Of a stretch of 37,149 bases of DNA, positions 1 to 9,067 are shown in pieces. The notes under the pieces were generated by a model, which saw only the letters and a program-made list of their open reading frames with translations, ran no database searches and was not told the DNA's origin. Source of the DNA: Lachnospiraceae bacterium (GTDB taxonomy: Bacteria > Bacillota > Clostridia > Lachnospirales > Lachnospiraceae); the NCBI GenBank assembly GCA_030540075.1, contig JAUNWX010000020.1, forward strand, positions 1 through 37,149. The letters are read 5' to 3'. Position 1 is the first letter of the stretch. The number at the start of each line of letters is the position of its first letter. The translations under genes were made by a program, and so were the position numbers.

Positions 1-28
1 AGATCAGTTTAGTGGTCCGGCCTTAACT

Positions 29-64
29 ATGCAAGGTTACGAGTGAACAGTAACGCTCTTGCAT
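29..64. repeat. Bulged hairpin at left edge
   Basis: Outer arms ATGCAAG (29-35) and CTTGCAT (58-64) continue into inner arms GTTAC (36-40) and GTAAC (50-54). There is a 9-nt loop and a 3-nt bulge (55-57). No T-tract follows on either strand, so it does not look like a terminator. Its role is unknown. Confidence 0.6.
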
Positions 65-80
65 CATATCTGGAGGGGAA

Positions 81-344
81 TATACACAAATGGGTATTTT
101 TAAATATTGTGTATATGAAATTTGAGCTTCGAAGAGGGATTTCAGAGCAAAACTATACACGGAAGAACTATTTCAGAAATCGTGTATATAAATATCGAGA
201 TTTGAACTTGATTTTCCATGTTAATCGTCGATTTAATATACACGATTTCTGAATCGAAGCGGCTGTGTCTATTTTAACGGTAGATTTTGGGTTTTCGCAG
301 AGAAATTCGTATACATAATTTTTAAAATGAGCCTTGCGTGTACA
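81..344. repeat. Array of four phased TATACAC-N21-GTGTATA dyads
   Basis: Left half-sites start at 81 (TATACAC), 154 (TATACAC), 237 (TATACAC) and 310 (TATACAT). Right half-sites start exactly 28 bp later at 109 (GTGTATA), 182 (GTGTATA), 265 (GTGTCTA) and 338 (GTGTACA). The repeat period is 73, 83 and 73 bp. Half-sites are conserved while the sequence between them is largely different, which suggests protein-binding sites or conserved hairpin stems rather than a recent duplication. Function unknown. Confidence 0.7.
172..253. repeat. 18-bp perfect inverted repeat
   Basis: Positions 172-189 and 236-253 are exact reverse complements over 18 bp, with a 46-bp spacer. The arms span the right half of dyad 2 and the left half of dyad 3 of the array. 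They extend the match well beyond the 7-bp half-site, so these two units could form an alternative longer stem. Confidence 0.75.
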
Positions 345-367
345 GTTCGATTAAAACTATAGAATTA

Positions 368-390
368 GCCGGGTGATTTCCTCACCCGGC
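368..390 (-). terminator. Probable terminator of the LCP gene
   Basis: A perfect 9-bp GC-rich stem, GCCGGGTGA (368-376) with TCACCCGGC (382-390), lies 17 nt beyond the LCP stop codon. On the minus strand it is followed by an AT-rich but interrupted tail (TAATTCTATAG), so it is a moderate intrinsic terminator. Confidence 0.6.
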
Positions 391-407
391 GGAACTGTTT
401 CTGCAAA

Positions 408-2309
408 TCACGCGGCGGTTTCCGCAATCGGTCCTGCTTCCGTCGTCTGTGGCGGTGCAACCGGGCCGACCTCCGGGCCGGCATTTCCCGTTTCCTTCAC
501 GGAGCTGCTGCCCGGCTCCTCGCTGTGCCGGCTCGTCTCCTTTACGGACGACTCGTTCTTTTCGGAGCTGTCATTCTTTCCGCTTGATGCATTCTTATCG
601 GAAGCCCCCGGCTTGTCCGACGGCTCGTCCTTCTTCGATTCCTCCTTCGAAAGCTCCTCGATGCTGCTCTCCTCTTCCTTCGTCTCGGCATCCGCTGTCG
701 CTTCGGTGGATTCGAGCGCAGATTCGCTCTCTGCTGCAGCGGCGGTTTCCGGTGCCGCCGTCTCCACAGCCGCAGCCTGATTCTGAGCACTGTTTCCGGA
801 ATTTCCACTGTCACCGCTGTTCGCGGCTGCCTCCGGTGCCTTCGTCACACCGGTGCCGCCGCCGATCTTCGGGATGTCTGCATTCGGCAGCTCCCCGATG
901 CCGGTCTTCTTCTGGATATGCGCGGAGATCTCCTGCACCTTCGCACTCGGCGTGTAGCCGGCCGCATCATCACCATACAGGAACGGGTGCAGCTGCGCCA
1001 CGTTCGAAACGAGCGTTGCCGGCACAACGACATTCATCTTCCCGACGTTCGTGGTATCACGTGAGAACGGGAAGCCGACCGCGTTCTGAATATTATACTT
1101 CTTCACGGTCTTCGCGATATCCAGGATATCGTCCGCACCGATGCTTGTCTGAATATCCGGCATGACCGTCATTGCCGTCGCCACCAGCGTCTTCTTGCTG
1201 GCGGCCTTCGCCTTCTGCATCGCGAGCTCCAGCACCTTCCGCTGACGCGCCGTACGGTTGAAATCGGTATCCATCAGACGAAGACGCGCATACGCGACGG
1301 CCTGGACACCATCGAGGTGGTTCATGCCGCTGTGCTCGAGCTGCACGGAGCCGAGCCCCGTACCCTGCACCGTCTCCGTGATAAATGCATTGATATACGC
1401 GAACTCCTTATCGCTGATATCGAGATCGACACCGCCAAGCACATTGAGGCCCTCGGCGACCGCCTTCCAGTTGAAGGCCACATAATCATCGATATCGAGA
1501 TCGAAGTTCCGGTTCAGCGCCGCGATGGCCTGCTTCGGACCACCCTTGAAATACGCCTCGTTGATCTTATGGTATTTCCCCTCGTCATCGATCTGAAGAT
1601 AGGTATCGCGGTAAACTGACGTGAGATTGACATCCCCCGTCTTCCGGTTGATGCTCGCGAGCATGATGACATCACTGAGCGCCCCGGCACCGAGATTTCC
1701 ATCACGCGAATCGACACCGAACACCGCCACCGTCCAGTACTTCGACTGACCGAGCGACTTCACCGCACTGCAGCCGAAGAAGCCGCCAATGATAACGACC
1801 AGCACGAGGATACCGGCCATCACACGACGGCCCCAGTTCGCCTTTCTCCTCCCGCGTGCCCGCCGCGGCGCTTTACCGGCCCCGGCAGCACCATTCGAAC
1901 GCAGTCCCTGCGCAGCGGTCGGCGCATCATCGTTCATCCGTGTATTCCCGACACGCTGTCTCCGTGCGCTTGCGGACATCTCGTCGCTCATCCGCGGACT
2001 ACCGTTTCGTCTGCTCCGCGCACCCGCATACATCGCATCGTTCGCAGACGAATCTGCATGACGCTCCTGCGCTGCACTGCCCATCGAAGAGGCTGCCGCA
2101 TCCGCATAGGTGCTGTCCTCGTCCTCATCGAAGCTCGCCTCGACCCGGCTCGTCCGGTAGCGAAGCTCCTCCATCCGCTGCTGCGCTGCACGAGACGGCG
2201 CTGTCCGACGTGGCGGACGCGCACCACCCTCCCGGCGCGGTGCGATATCCGGCACCTCCAGCCCGCCCTGATTACTCTGATGTTCGAAATCCTGATTATT
2301 CATATGCAT
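408..2309 (-). CDS. LytR-CpsA-Psr (LCP) family cell-wall ligase
   Basis: This 633-aa protein is probably a membrane-bound LCP phosphotransferase, a family that attaches teichoic acid or polysaccharide precursors to peptidoglycan. Residues 1-160 are cytoplasmic, basic and disordered, rich in Arg, Ala and Ser. One membrane segment lies at about 163-180. The extracellular LCP core spans about 195-365, with family patterns SDVIML (212-217), YRDTYL (233-238) and the Arg-rich ARLRLMDTDFNRTARQRK (341-358). From about residue 470 the tail is Ser/Ala/Glu-rich and low in complexity. ATG codons at 2309 and 2303 are both possible because the ribosome binding site is weak. It is monocistronic with its own promoter. 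The family is clear; the polymer transferred is not. Confidence 0.9.
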   Translation of the reverse strand: MHMNNQDFEHQSNQGGLEVPDIAPRREGGARPPRRTAPSRAAQQRMEELRYRTSRVEASFDEDEDSTYADAAASSMGSAAQERHADSSANDAMYAGARSRRNGSPRMSDEMSASARRQRVGNTRMNDDAPTAAQGLRSNGAAGAGKAPRRARGRRKANWGRRVMAGILVLVVIIGGFFGCSAVKSLGQSKYWTVAVFGVDSRDGNLGAGALSDVIMLASINRKTGDVNLTSVYRDTYLQIDDEGKYHKINEAYFKGGPKQAIAALNRNFDLDIDDYVAFNWKAVAEGLNVLGGVDLDISDKEFAYINAFITETVQGTGLGSVQLEHSGMNHLDGVQAVAYARLRLMDTDFNRTARQRKVLELAMQKAKAASKKTLVATAMTVMPDIQTSIGADDILDIAKTVKKYNIQNAVGFPFSRDTTNVGKMNVVVPATLVSNVAQLHPFLYGDDAAGYTPSAKVQEISAHIQKKTGIGELPNADIPKIGGGTGVTKAPEAAANSGDSGNSGNSAQNQAAAVETAAPETAAAAESESALESTEATADAETKEEESSIEELSKEESKKDEPSDKPGASDKNASSGKNDSSEKNESSVKETSRHSEEPGSSSVKETGNAGPEVGPVAPPQTTEAGPIAETAA

Positions 2310-2395
2310 GCATCATCTGCACTGTCCCATAGACAGAAACGATGAACCTTTCTCCCGCTTTTTGGGGGCTACATTTACTCTATAAATACGTCGGC

Positions 2396-2423
2396 ATTAT
2401 AACAGACCTTGTCGTAGAAGCAA
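2396..2423 (-). promoter_or_regulatory. Promoter of the LCP gene
   Basis: On the minus strand a -35 TTGCTT (2418-2423), a 16-bp spacer and a perfect -10 TATAAT (2396-2401) preceded by TG (extended -10) form a good sigma-A-type promoter, giving a leader of about 80 nt. Confidence 0.7.
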
Positions 2424-2450
2424 AGGATATTAACACGATTGTCATTAGAA

Positions 2451-2483
2451 ATTAATAAAGGCCATCGGCGTATGCCGATGGCC
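2451..2483 (-). terminator. Terminator of the V-ATPase operon
   Basis: A perfect 10-bp stem, GGCCATCGGC (2460-2469) with GCCGATGGCC (2474-2483), has a 4-nt loop. On the minus strand it is followed by TTTATTAATTT. It lies 25 nt after the K-subunit stop codon. Confidence 0.85.
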
Positions 2484-2508
2484 TCATCAGAATCTGTTCG
2501 CTTGTGTC

Positions 2509-2961
2509 TTATGCGATGGTTGCTGTGTTGAGAAGCAGCATGCAGAATACCAGTGCGAATACGGCGACGGTCTCAGCGACACCGATGACAACGAAGTAGT
2601 TCGCAGTACCCTTACCGGTTGCACCGAGAGCATCCGCAGAAGCAGCGGCTACCTTGCCCTGGAACATCGCGGAGAAGCCGATCGCGATACCACCGAAGAT
2701 ACCGACGCCGAGGGACAGTGCAGGATCGATGGTGCCTGCATTGTATGCACTCGCGATGAAGTTCATGAGAAGGAAGCCGTAGATAGTCTGTGTCAGCGGT
2801 GCGCCGGCAAATGCCGTCATGATGAACGGTGCCTGCTTACCCTGTGCATAGCACTTCTTCCAGGCGCCTACAGCGGACTGACCGGCGATACCGGTACCAA
2901 ATGCGGAACCTAATGCAGAGAGACCAAGTGCTGCTGCCATACCAATAAAAGCGATATTCAT
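2509..2961 (-). CDS. ntpK: V-type ATP synthase subunit K (membrane rotor ring)
   Basis: This 150-aa proteolipid carries two c-like helical hairpins and forms the ion-translocating rotor ring in the membrane. The ion-site residues match the layout known for the Na+ ring of Enterococcus hirae NtpK: Thr57-Gln58 (in PLTQTIYGF), Gln101 (in FQGKVAAA) and the carboxylate Glu130 (in GVAETVAVF). That makes Na+ coupling plausible, though it is inference from residues. The start follows AAGGAGA at good spacing. It is the last gene of the operon, 30 nt after subunit I. Confidence 0.93.
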   Translation of the reverse strand: MNIAFIGMAAALGLSALGSAFGTGIAGQSAVGAWKKCYAQGKQAPFIMTAFAGAPLTQTIYGFLLMNFIASAYNAGTIDPALSLGVGIFGGIAIGFSAMFQGKVAAASADALGATGKGTANYFVVIGVAETVAVFALVFCMLLLNTATIA

Positions 2962-2991
2962 AATAATCTCCTTTTTGCTTATCTGAAAAGC

Positions 2992-4848
2992 TTACTGTTT
3001 AATTTTATCGTTTAATCTGAACGGGTTGTACGCGATACCGGTCCACTCCAGTCCTACCTGTCCGGAGAACTCAAGTACGTTCAGACGTACACCATGTACA
3101 ACGACAGAGAGAATACACATAACGATATTGATGACGTGTCCGATCAGTACGATCACGACGGCAGCAATCATCAAAGGTCCATGTGCAAGACCTGCGGCCA
3201 TGTTGTTAAAGCTCTGAGCGATCGCGAGTCCCGCCATGCCTACGGCGAAGAGTCGGATGTAGCTCATGATATTACCGAAGCAGCTGATCGTGTTCAGGAA
3301 GACGGTAAATGCACCGCCTAAGCTCGAAGCGATACCTGCGCCGATGCTCTTGCCCGGTGCCATGCCGTTCGTAAAGAGAACCAGTACGAAGCCGATGGCC
3401 ACCGCTGCAACGACCGGTGTCAGCGGGAGCTGCTCGTGTAATACGAGGTAGAGTGCCAGAAGGTACATACCACAGATGGTAAATAACCATCCGATATCGG
3501 ACAGGAAGCTGAGATCCTTCTCTTCCATCTTCTTCTTGACGGCGAGGAGGCTGCCGAGCTCCATCTGCATCGCACCGATGGTGAAGGAGAACTTCATCAT
3601 GTTGTTCTGCTGCAGTGCGGCCGGTACATCGAAGTACTCAGGATAGTTCGCAAAGCCCGGCAGAACCAGTGCGCGGAGGAACGGAAGCTTCATCGCCGAT
3701 TCCATACCGAACCAGGTACCGGTGATGGCACCCCAGATCACGGTTGAGGTCGACAGTACCAGAAGCAGGAAGCTTGCGGTGTCGATCTTGCCGCTCTTTT
3801 TGATCATCACGATGGTGGCGATCAGGAACAGGAGGCCGTAGCCACCGTCTCCGATGATCATCGCGAAGAACAGTGCGAAGAACAGCAGGAACCAGAGTGA
3901 GATATCCGTCTCGTAGTAGCCAGGCAGGATGCCCAGCATATCATAGAGCGGCTTGATCAGCTTGCTGACCTTGTTGTAGCGAAGCTTCGTCGGGATGTGC
4001 TCATCCTCGGTGGAAACCTCGTCGATGGCGTAGGCCCAGTGATTCTCGCGGGCACCTTCCTTGAATCGGTCGAGGTAGATCTCCGGGATGTAACCGGACA
4101 GCCATACGAGCTGTGCATCACCTTCCGCGGTTTCGCTTGCGGAGGAGTACTCCTCTGCGTTCTGCGCATCGAGCAGCTTCTGATGGAAGCTGTTCTCATG
4201 AAGCGCCGCCTTCCGGAGGACTGCATCACAGGCGGCCTGTGCCTGCTGGCAATCCGTGATATCCTGCTGCAGCTCTGCGATCCCCTTCTCCGGGAGTGTA
4301 AATTCACTCGCGTTATAGCTCATCGGGAGTGCACCGATCACCGCGATGGTATCGGCCTTATCGACCGATGCGAGACGAAGAACCCGGAGGTTCTCATCTG
4401 CCATGATTGCTGCGCATACATCCTTATCCATACGGTAGAAATGGAGGTCGTAGCCGAGCTTCTGAAGCTCGCGGACATCCTTCGGTGAGAACGGTCCCCA
4501 TGGCTCGATGCGTTCCATCTCCGTGATGTCGGCGGTGATCTGCTGTGTCAGCTGATCCTTCTTCGCGAGTGCGTTCCGAACCTCCTGATACATCTGCTCG
4601 AATGCCTCATCCGAAAGAAGTGCCGGTGCCTCGGATGCGACGGCTTTCTTCTTATCCTTGTTTTCCGGCAGATAGTCCTGCAGCTTCGAGGAGACACGTG
4701 CGAGCTCTGTGAAGCGCTCACTCGCGGCCTGACTCGCCTGCTTCTGCTCTGCCAGATGGAGAAGTCCCAGGGAACGGAGCCCCTCCAGCATTTCATCCTT
4801 ATGTTCAGCGGTGGTCACGACGTGAACCATTTTCATTTTTTCAATCAT
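2992..4848 (-). CDS. ntpI: V-type ATP synthase subunit I (stator membrane subunit)
   Basis: This 618-aa homologue of subunit a/I has a long soluble, coiled-coil-rich N-terminal half (about residues 1-310) that acts as stator. The C-terminal half carries multiple membrane helices. Family patterns include SWFLLFFALFFAMIIGDGGYG at the first helices and NIMSYIRLFAVGMAG, whose Arg is expected to face the rotor carboxylate. Its start overlaps the subunit D stop by 4 bp (ATGA), indicating translational coupling. The length is close to that of other bacterial I subunits. Confidence 0.93.
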   Translation of the reverse strand: MIEKMKMVHVVTTAEHKDEMLEGLRSLGLLHLAEQKQASQAASERFTELARVSSKLQDYLPENKDKKKAVASEAPALLSDEAFEQMYQEVRNALAKKDQLTQQITADITEMERIEPWGPFSPKDVRELQKLGYDLHFYRMDKDVCAAIMADENLRVLRLASVDKADTIAVIGALPMSYNASEFTLPEKGIAELQQDITDCQQAQAACDAVLRKAALHENSFHQKLLDAQNAEEYSSASETAEGDAQLVWLSGYIPEIYLDRFKEGARENHWAYAIDEVSTEDEHIPTKLRYNKVSKLIKPLYDMLGILPGYYETDISLWFLLFFALFFAMIIGDGGYGLLFLIATIVMIKKSGKIDTASFLLLVLSTSTVIWGAITGTWFGMESAMKLPFLRALVLPGFANYPEYFDVPAALQQNNMMKFSFTIGAMQMELGSLLAVKKKMEEKDLSFLSDIGWLFTICGMYLLALYLVLHEQLPLTPVVAAVAIGFVLVLFTNGMAPGKSIGAGIASSLGGAFTVFLNTISCFGNIMSYIRLFAVGMAGLAIAQSFNNMAAGLAHGPLMIAAVVIVLIGHVINIVMCILSVVVHGVRLNVLEFSGQVGLEWTGIAYNPFRLNDKIKQ

Positions 4849-5459
4849 CGTCCTGCCTCCACCAGTTTTTTCTTTGCGATCTTGCCGCGGACAACAGCGG
4901 CTGTCTGCTGATCACCGAGGTAAACACCGATGACACGGATGTTCTCCTTGGCCTCCGGAATCTTGACCTTCTCGAAGAGGTTTACACGCTGGGATGTGGA
5001 ACGAAGTTCCTTTTCCAGCAGCTCGACCTGTTTGCGAAGGGTTGAAACCAGTGCATCCAGACGCGCGATCTCACGCAGCTTGATCAGTGCAGTATCCACC
5101 CATAAAGGGTAATCATCTACGTTATAGGAAATGTCCTTGAAGGTCAGCTCCCGGAAGGCCGGGATCTTCACACCGGCGACGTTCTCGGTGCCGACGATGA
5201 CCTTATCCGGCTGTACCAGAGTGTCCAGCTGCTTATCTGCATCAAACAGCGTGTTCTCTGAGAATACAGCTACCCAGTCATCGAGGTCGCCGATCATCTG
5301 TTCGCGCTCGACTTCCTTCACGGCGAGATCGTCCTTCACCTGCATGATGACGGACTGCAGCTGCTGTTTCTTCAGCTGCAGGGTCGGCAGGTAACGCTGA
5401 TACTCTTTCAGGTGATCTTTCTGCACTTTCTGTTCATTTTTCGTGAGTTTGATCGCCAT
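4845..5459 (-). CDS. ntpD: V-type ATP synthase subunit D (central shaft)
   Basis: This 204-aa mostly helical protein has the typical N-terminal start (AIKLTKNEQKVQKDHLKEYQ) and long coiled-coil segments at both ends. Subunit D is the central rotor shaft linking the A3B3 head to the membrane ring. It lies 11 bp after subunit B and overlaps subunit I by 4 bp. In this operon it must contact the membrane rotor without any recognisable C or F gene nearby. Confidence 0.9.
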   Translation of the reverse strand: MAIKLTKNEQKVQKDHLKEYQRYLPTLQLKKQQLQSVIMQVKDDLAVKEVEREQMIGDLDDWVAVFSENTLFDADKQLDTLVQPDKVIVGTENVAGVKIPAFRELTFKDISYNVDDYPLWVDTALIKLREIARLDALVSTLRKQVELLEKELRSTSQRVNLFEKVKIPEAKENIRVIGVYLGDQQTAAVVRGKIAKKKLVEAGR

Positions 5460-5470
5460 TGACTGCTCCT

Positions 5471-6763
5471 TTACTCATCCAGCTTCTTCGGCCATCTCTC
5501 CTTGATCAGGCTGGTCTTGAGTCCGGTTTCGTTCGGCTCGAAGCACTCCGCGAGGATTTCCCAGCCGAGATCCAGTGCCTTCTCGAGAGGAATGTTTACA
5601 CTGAGGTCCATCAGCTTCGATTCGAAGAGCTGACCATACTTGAGGAGCTTATCATCCCAGGAGCTCATCGCGAAGCCCATGGACTTCTTCTCCAGACTCT
5701 CCTTGTACTGTGCATAGAGCTTGATCATACCATCCATCAGTGCACGGTGGTCGTCACGGGTGCTGCCGTTGACGTTCTGCTTCAGTCTGGACAGGGAACC
5801 GAACGGCTCGATGTGGCCATTGCGAAGATAGAACTGGCCCTCGGTGATGTAGCCGGTGTTATCCGGTACCGGGTGGGTGACATCGTCACCCGGCATCGTT
5901 GTTACACCGAGAATGGTGATGGAACCTGCACCATCGATATCCACGGCCTTCTCGTAACGGGATGCGAGCATACTGTAGAGATCGCCCGGGTAACCTCGGT
6001 TCGAAGGTACCTGCTCCATGGTGATTGCAAGCTCCTTCTGTGCGTCACAGTAGCTCGTCATATCCGTGAGAAGTACGAGTACCTTCTTACCTTCGAGGGC
6101 GAACTGCTCTGCGACGGCGAGGGACATATCCGGAACCAGCGTACTCTCTACGGTAGGATCCGCTGCGGTATGAATAAACATCACGGTGTGGCTCATCGCG
6201 CCGCCCTTCTCGAGGGTGTCACGGAAGGTCAGGTAGTCATCATACTTCAGACCCATACCACCGAGCACGATGACATCAACCTCTGCCTGCAGTGCGATAC
6301 GTGCGAGCAGCTGGTTGTACGGCTCTCCGGAGATGGAGAAGATCGGGAGCTTCTGGCTCTCGACGAGGGTGTTGAACACATCGATCATCGGGATACCGGT
6401 ACGGATCATGTGCTTCGGAATCACTCGCTTCGCCGGGTTAAAGGATGGTCCGCCGATATCAACCATGTTTTCGGTCAGGGCCGGACCGTTATCTCTTGGT
6501 ACACCGGCACCATCGAAGATACGGCCGAGCAGATGCTCTGAGAAGGAAACCTGCATCGGTCTACCGAGGAAACGCACCGGGTCGTTTGTGCTGACACCCT
6601 GTGCGCCGGCAAATACCTGGAGGGATACGAGATCCTTATCCAGCTTAATGACGTTCGCGTAACTGTCACCGACCAGTGCGAGGTCTCCGTTTCGGATGCC
6701 CTCTGCACGGACGGTCACGACGTTACCGACGATGGACTCAATTTTTGTATATACTTTCTGCAT
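5471..6763 (-). CDS. ntpB: V-type ATP synthase subunit B (non-catalytic head)
   Basis: This 430-aa regulatory/non-catalytic subunit alternates with A in the A3B3 head. It has the B-type N-terminal barrel (about 1-75), and a nucleotide-binding-like domain without a Walker A Lys but with the B signatures [17 protein letters not shown] and [22 protein letters not shown]. It is shorter than the roughly 460-480 aa of Thermus or Enterococcus B, as in spirochaete-type V-ATPases. AGGAGG precedes the start; the gap to subunit A is 8 bp. Confidence 0.94.
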   Translation of the reverse strand: MQKVYTKIESIVGNVVTVRAEGIRNGDLALVGDSYANVIKLDKDLVSLQVFAGAQGVSTNDPVRFLGRPMQVSFSEHLLGRIFDGAGVPRDNGPALTENMVDIGGPSFNPAKRVIPKHMIRTGIPMIDVFNTLVESQKLPIFSISGEPYNQLLARIALQAEVDVIVLGGMGLKYDDYLTFRDTLEKGGAMSHTVMFIHTAADPTVESTLVPDMSLAVAEQFALEGKKVLVLLTDMTSYCDAQKELAITMEQVPSNRGYPGDLYSMLASRYEKAVDIDGAGSITILGVTTMPGDDVTHPVPDNTGYITEGQFYLRNGHIEPFGSLSRLKQNVNGSTRDDHRALMDGMIKLYAQYKESLEKKSMGFAMSSWDDKLLKYGQLFESKLMDLSVNIPLEKALDLGWEILAECFEPNETGLKTSLIKERWPKKLDE

Positions 6764-6771
6764 AAGACCTC

Positions 6772-8502
6772 CTAAGCGATTGCCTTTGATTTATAGAAAT
6801 CAGCGATCTTATTCTTCTGTGCTTCAAAAGCGTCTGAATTAAATTCGGTTCCGTGCCAGTCCAGGAACTCCTGTCTCAGCTGGTTAAAGAAGGAACGAAT
6901 CTCATCCTTGTCCTCGAGGTCGTACTGCTGCATCAGTGCATCATAAAGAAGATCGAACTCGACACGCTGTCTCTCCGGAGAGTCGGCGGCATCGATCGGA
7001 TCGAAGGAGTTCTGCTGGAGGTAAACGGCATCGAGAAGCTCACCCTTCTGATAGGTGATGTAATCTTCTGCTGTCGTACCTTCCTCACCGACGACCTTCA
7101 TCATCTGGTTGATTTCGATACTTCTCTTCAGAATACTGCGGCTCTCTTCTACACGATCCATCGCGATGATACCGGTATACTTCGACCAGGATTCCGTCGG
7201 ATTGATCGCCGGGTACTTACGTGCATCGGAACGCTCACGGCTCAGTCCGTGGAAAGCGCCGACGACCTTCAGGGTTGCCTGTGTTACCGGCTCATCGAAG
7301 TTACCGCCGGCCGGGGATACCGTACCGCCGATGGTGACCGAACCGATGGAACCATCCTTCAGGCGAACCTTACCGGCACGCTCATAGAAGGCGGCGATGG
7401 TGGACTCAAGGTACGCAGGGAAGGCTTCCTCGCCCGGGATCTCCTCGAGACGTCCGCTCATCTCTCGCATGGCCTGTGCCCAGCGGGAGGTGGAGTCTGC
7501 CAGAAGAAGAACATTGAGCCCCATCTGACGATAATACTCTGCGAGGGTTACCGCGGTATAGCAGGATGCTTCTCGTGCGGCAACCGGCATCGACGAGGTA
7601 TTGCAGATGATGATGGTTCTCTCCATCAGGGAACGACCGGTACGCGGATCATCCAGCTCCGGGAATTCCTTCAGGATCTCAACGACCTCACCGGCACGCT
7701 CTCCGCAGGCAGCGACGATTACGATATCGGCTTCTCCGTTCTTCGCCTCCATGTGCTGAAGAACGGTCTTACCTGCACCGAACGGACCAGGTACGCAGAA
7801 GGTACCGCCCTTTGCAATCGGCAGGAAGGTATCGACACAGCGAAGCTGCATGATCAGTGGCTCATCCGGACGAAGTCGCTCCGCGTAGCACTTGATCGGC
7901 TGCTTGATCGGCTGTGTGATGACCATGCTGAGCTCTTTCTGCTCGCCGAGGCTGTTCTCGATGACGCAGATGGTGGCACGAACATTATACGTTCCCTTTT
8001 CCTTGATGGACTTTACGGTCCAGTCATCACCCTTTAAGGTGAACGGAACCATGATATGATGGGTGAAGATACCCTCCGGAACGGTTCCGATGGTATCACC
8101 GGCCACGACGCTGTCGCCCGCCTTTACGCCCGGTGTGAATTCCCAGTCCTTATCTGGAATCGCATCGAGGTATACACCTCTCTGCAGGAAGAAGCCACAC
8201 TGCTCTGCAAGCTCAGGCAGCGGGTTCTGAAGTCCATCATAGATCTGTGTCAGAAGTCCCGGACCCAGATCAACACTCATCAGCTCACCGGTAAACTCAA
8301 CCGGATCACCGACCTTGATGCCATTTGACATCTCATAAATCTGCATACTGGCGATTCCGTTATTGATACGAATGACCTCGCCCTTCAGGCGCTTGCCGTC
8401 GACGAGGATATAGCCCACCTCGTTTTTACGGACTGCACCATCGAAGCTTACATTCGCCATGTTACTGTTAATGCCAGTTACATGTCCTGTTATTGTTTCC
8501 AT
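6772..8502 (-). CDS. ntpA: V-type ATP synthase subunit A (catalytic)
   Basis: This 576-aa catalytic subunit hydrolyses or makes ATP in the A3B3 head. It has an N-terminal barrel (about 1-70), the A-specific non-homologous insertion (about 110-190, [14 protein letters not shown]), and a Walker A P-loop GPFGAGKT at 239-246 with Lys245 and Thr246. The P-loop differs from the common GPFGSGKT by Ser to Ala. The patterns [18 protein letters not shown] and [21 protein letters not shown] are as expected for the family. GGGAGA precedes the start. Length matches other A subunits. Confidence 0.95.
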   Translation of the reverse strand: METITGHVTGINSNMANVSFDGAVRKNEVGYILVDGKRLKGEVIRINNGIASMQIYEMSNGIKVGDPVEFTGELMSVDLGPGLLTQIYDGLQNPLPELAEQCGFFLQRGVYLDAIPDKDWEFTPGVKAGDSVVAGDTIGTVPEGIFTHHIMVPFTLKGDDWTVKSIKEKGTYNVRATICVIENSLGEQKELSMVITQPIKQPIKCYAERLRPDEPLIMQLRCVDTFLPIAKGGTFCVPGPFGAGKTVLQHMEAKNGEADIVIVAACGERAGEVVEILKEFPELDDPRTGRSLMERTIIICNTSSMPVAAREASCYTAVTLAEYYRQMGLNVLLLADSTSRWAQAMREMSGRLEEIPGEEAFPAYLESTIAAFYERAGKVRLKDGSIGSVTIGGTVSPAGGNFDEPVTQATLKVVGAFHGLSRERSDARKYPAINPTESWSKYTGIIAMDRVEESRSILKRSIEINQMMKVVGEEGTTAEDYITYQKGELLDAVYLQQNSFDPIDAADSPERQRVEFDLLYDALMQQYDLEDKDEIRSFFNQLRQEFLDWHGTEFNSDAFEAQKNKIADFYKSKAIA

Positions 8503-8527
8503 AAATGTCTCCCGATATTTCTACTTG

Positions 8528-9052
8528 TTACAAACTGTAAACACGCTGCTGTACGACACCGAGCAGGCGGCGGAACTCGGCCTGGCCCTTCTCGTGCTCG
8601 AAGCTTCTCTGACGTTCAAGCAACTTCAGCTTCAGCGCATAGCCGAACAGTACATAGTCATCAAACATATGAAGACCGACCAGCTGATCCAGCTGTTGGA
8701 ATGAGAAATCCAGCATGATCTGCTCAGCCTCTAGCGGATTTTTCGCGCTGAGTGCGGAGCCGACGATCTGTGCCGTCACGTAATCCTTCGCGGAAGGTGC
8801 CGGATAGCTCTTTCCGAGTTTCATGCTGCGCTGGTAATTCAGCTCCTTTGTCATCGCACCGTACACCTGGTTCCACTCCTTTACGAGCGGACCCTCTGCC
8901 GAGTTCAGTGTGAGCTCCGATAAGAGCTTATACGTGCCGCGGCTGACGGTGGATTCACATAAATCCAGAAATTCCTGATAGCTGAGTGGCATGTCTCCGT
9001 CACTCCGGAGTTCCGGCAGGCTCGATATCAGATAATAATAATGCGAAGCCAT
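8528..9052 (-). CDS. DUF2764 family V-ATPase-associated protein
   Basis: This 174-aa soluble protein is of the DUF2764 type (start ASHYYYLISSLPELR). The family is known almost only from V-ATPase operons of spirochaetes, Bacteroidetes and some other bacteria, between subunits E and A, as here. Its role is not established. Because no C subunit is encoded in the operon, it has been natural to suspect a connector or assembly role, but that is inference. AGGAGG precedes the start. It is flanked closely by ntpE (15 bp) and ntpA (25 bp). Confidence 0.8.
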   Translation of the reverse strand: MASHYYYLISSLPELRSDGDMPLSYQEFLDLCESTVSRGTYKLLSELTLNSAEGPLVKEWNQVYGAMTKELNYQRSMKLGKSYPAPSAKDYVTAQIVGSALSAKNPLEAEQIMLDFSFQQLDQLVGLHMFDDYVLFGYALKLKLLERQRSFEHEKGQAEFRRLLGVVQQRVYSL

Positions 9053-9067
9053 GAGCAGTACCTCCTA

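Larger units (their letters stand above)
1..367. other. AT-rich gene-free left edge
   Basis: This stretch is much more AT-rich than the rest of the window and holds no credible gene. A 69-codon open frame at 43-252 overlaps the repeats and resembles nothing known. The region contains a 12-bp bulged hairpin (29-64), four TATACAC/GTGTATA dyads (81-344) and an 18-bp inverted repeat (172-189 with 236-253). It lies beyond the 3' end of the LCP gene, so it may be the regulatory region of a gene outside the window or an extragenic repeat. Confidence 0.7.

Noticed and set aside
43-252. 69-codon ORF at the left edge
   Set aside because: It starts with GTG without a ribosome binding site and lies across the dyad array and AT-rich repeats; the protein resembles nothing known.
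81-344. Degenerate CRISPR array or DnaA-box cluster
   Set aside because: Repeats in a CRISPR array would be nearly identical over 25 bp or more, and the half-site TATACAC does not match the DnaA box TTATCCACA.
373-780. Plus-strand ORF opposite the LCP C-terminal tail
   Set aside because: It is Ser/Ala low complexity because it is antisense to the Ser/Glu-rich tail of the LCP gene; the first part is the LCP terminator stem.
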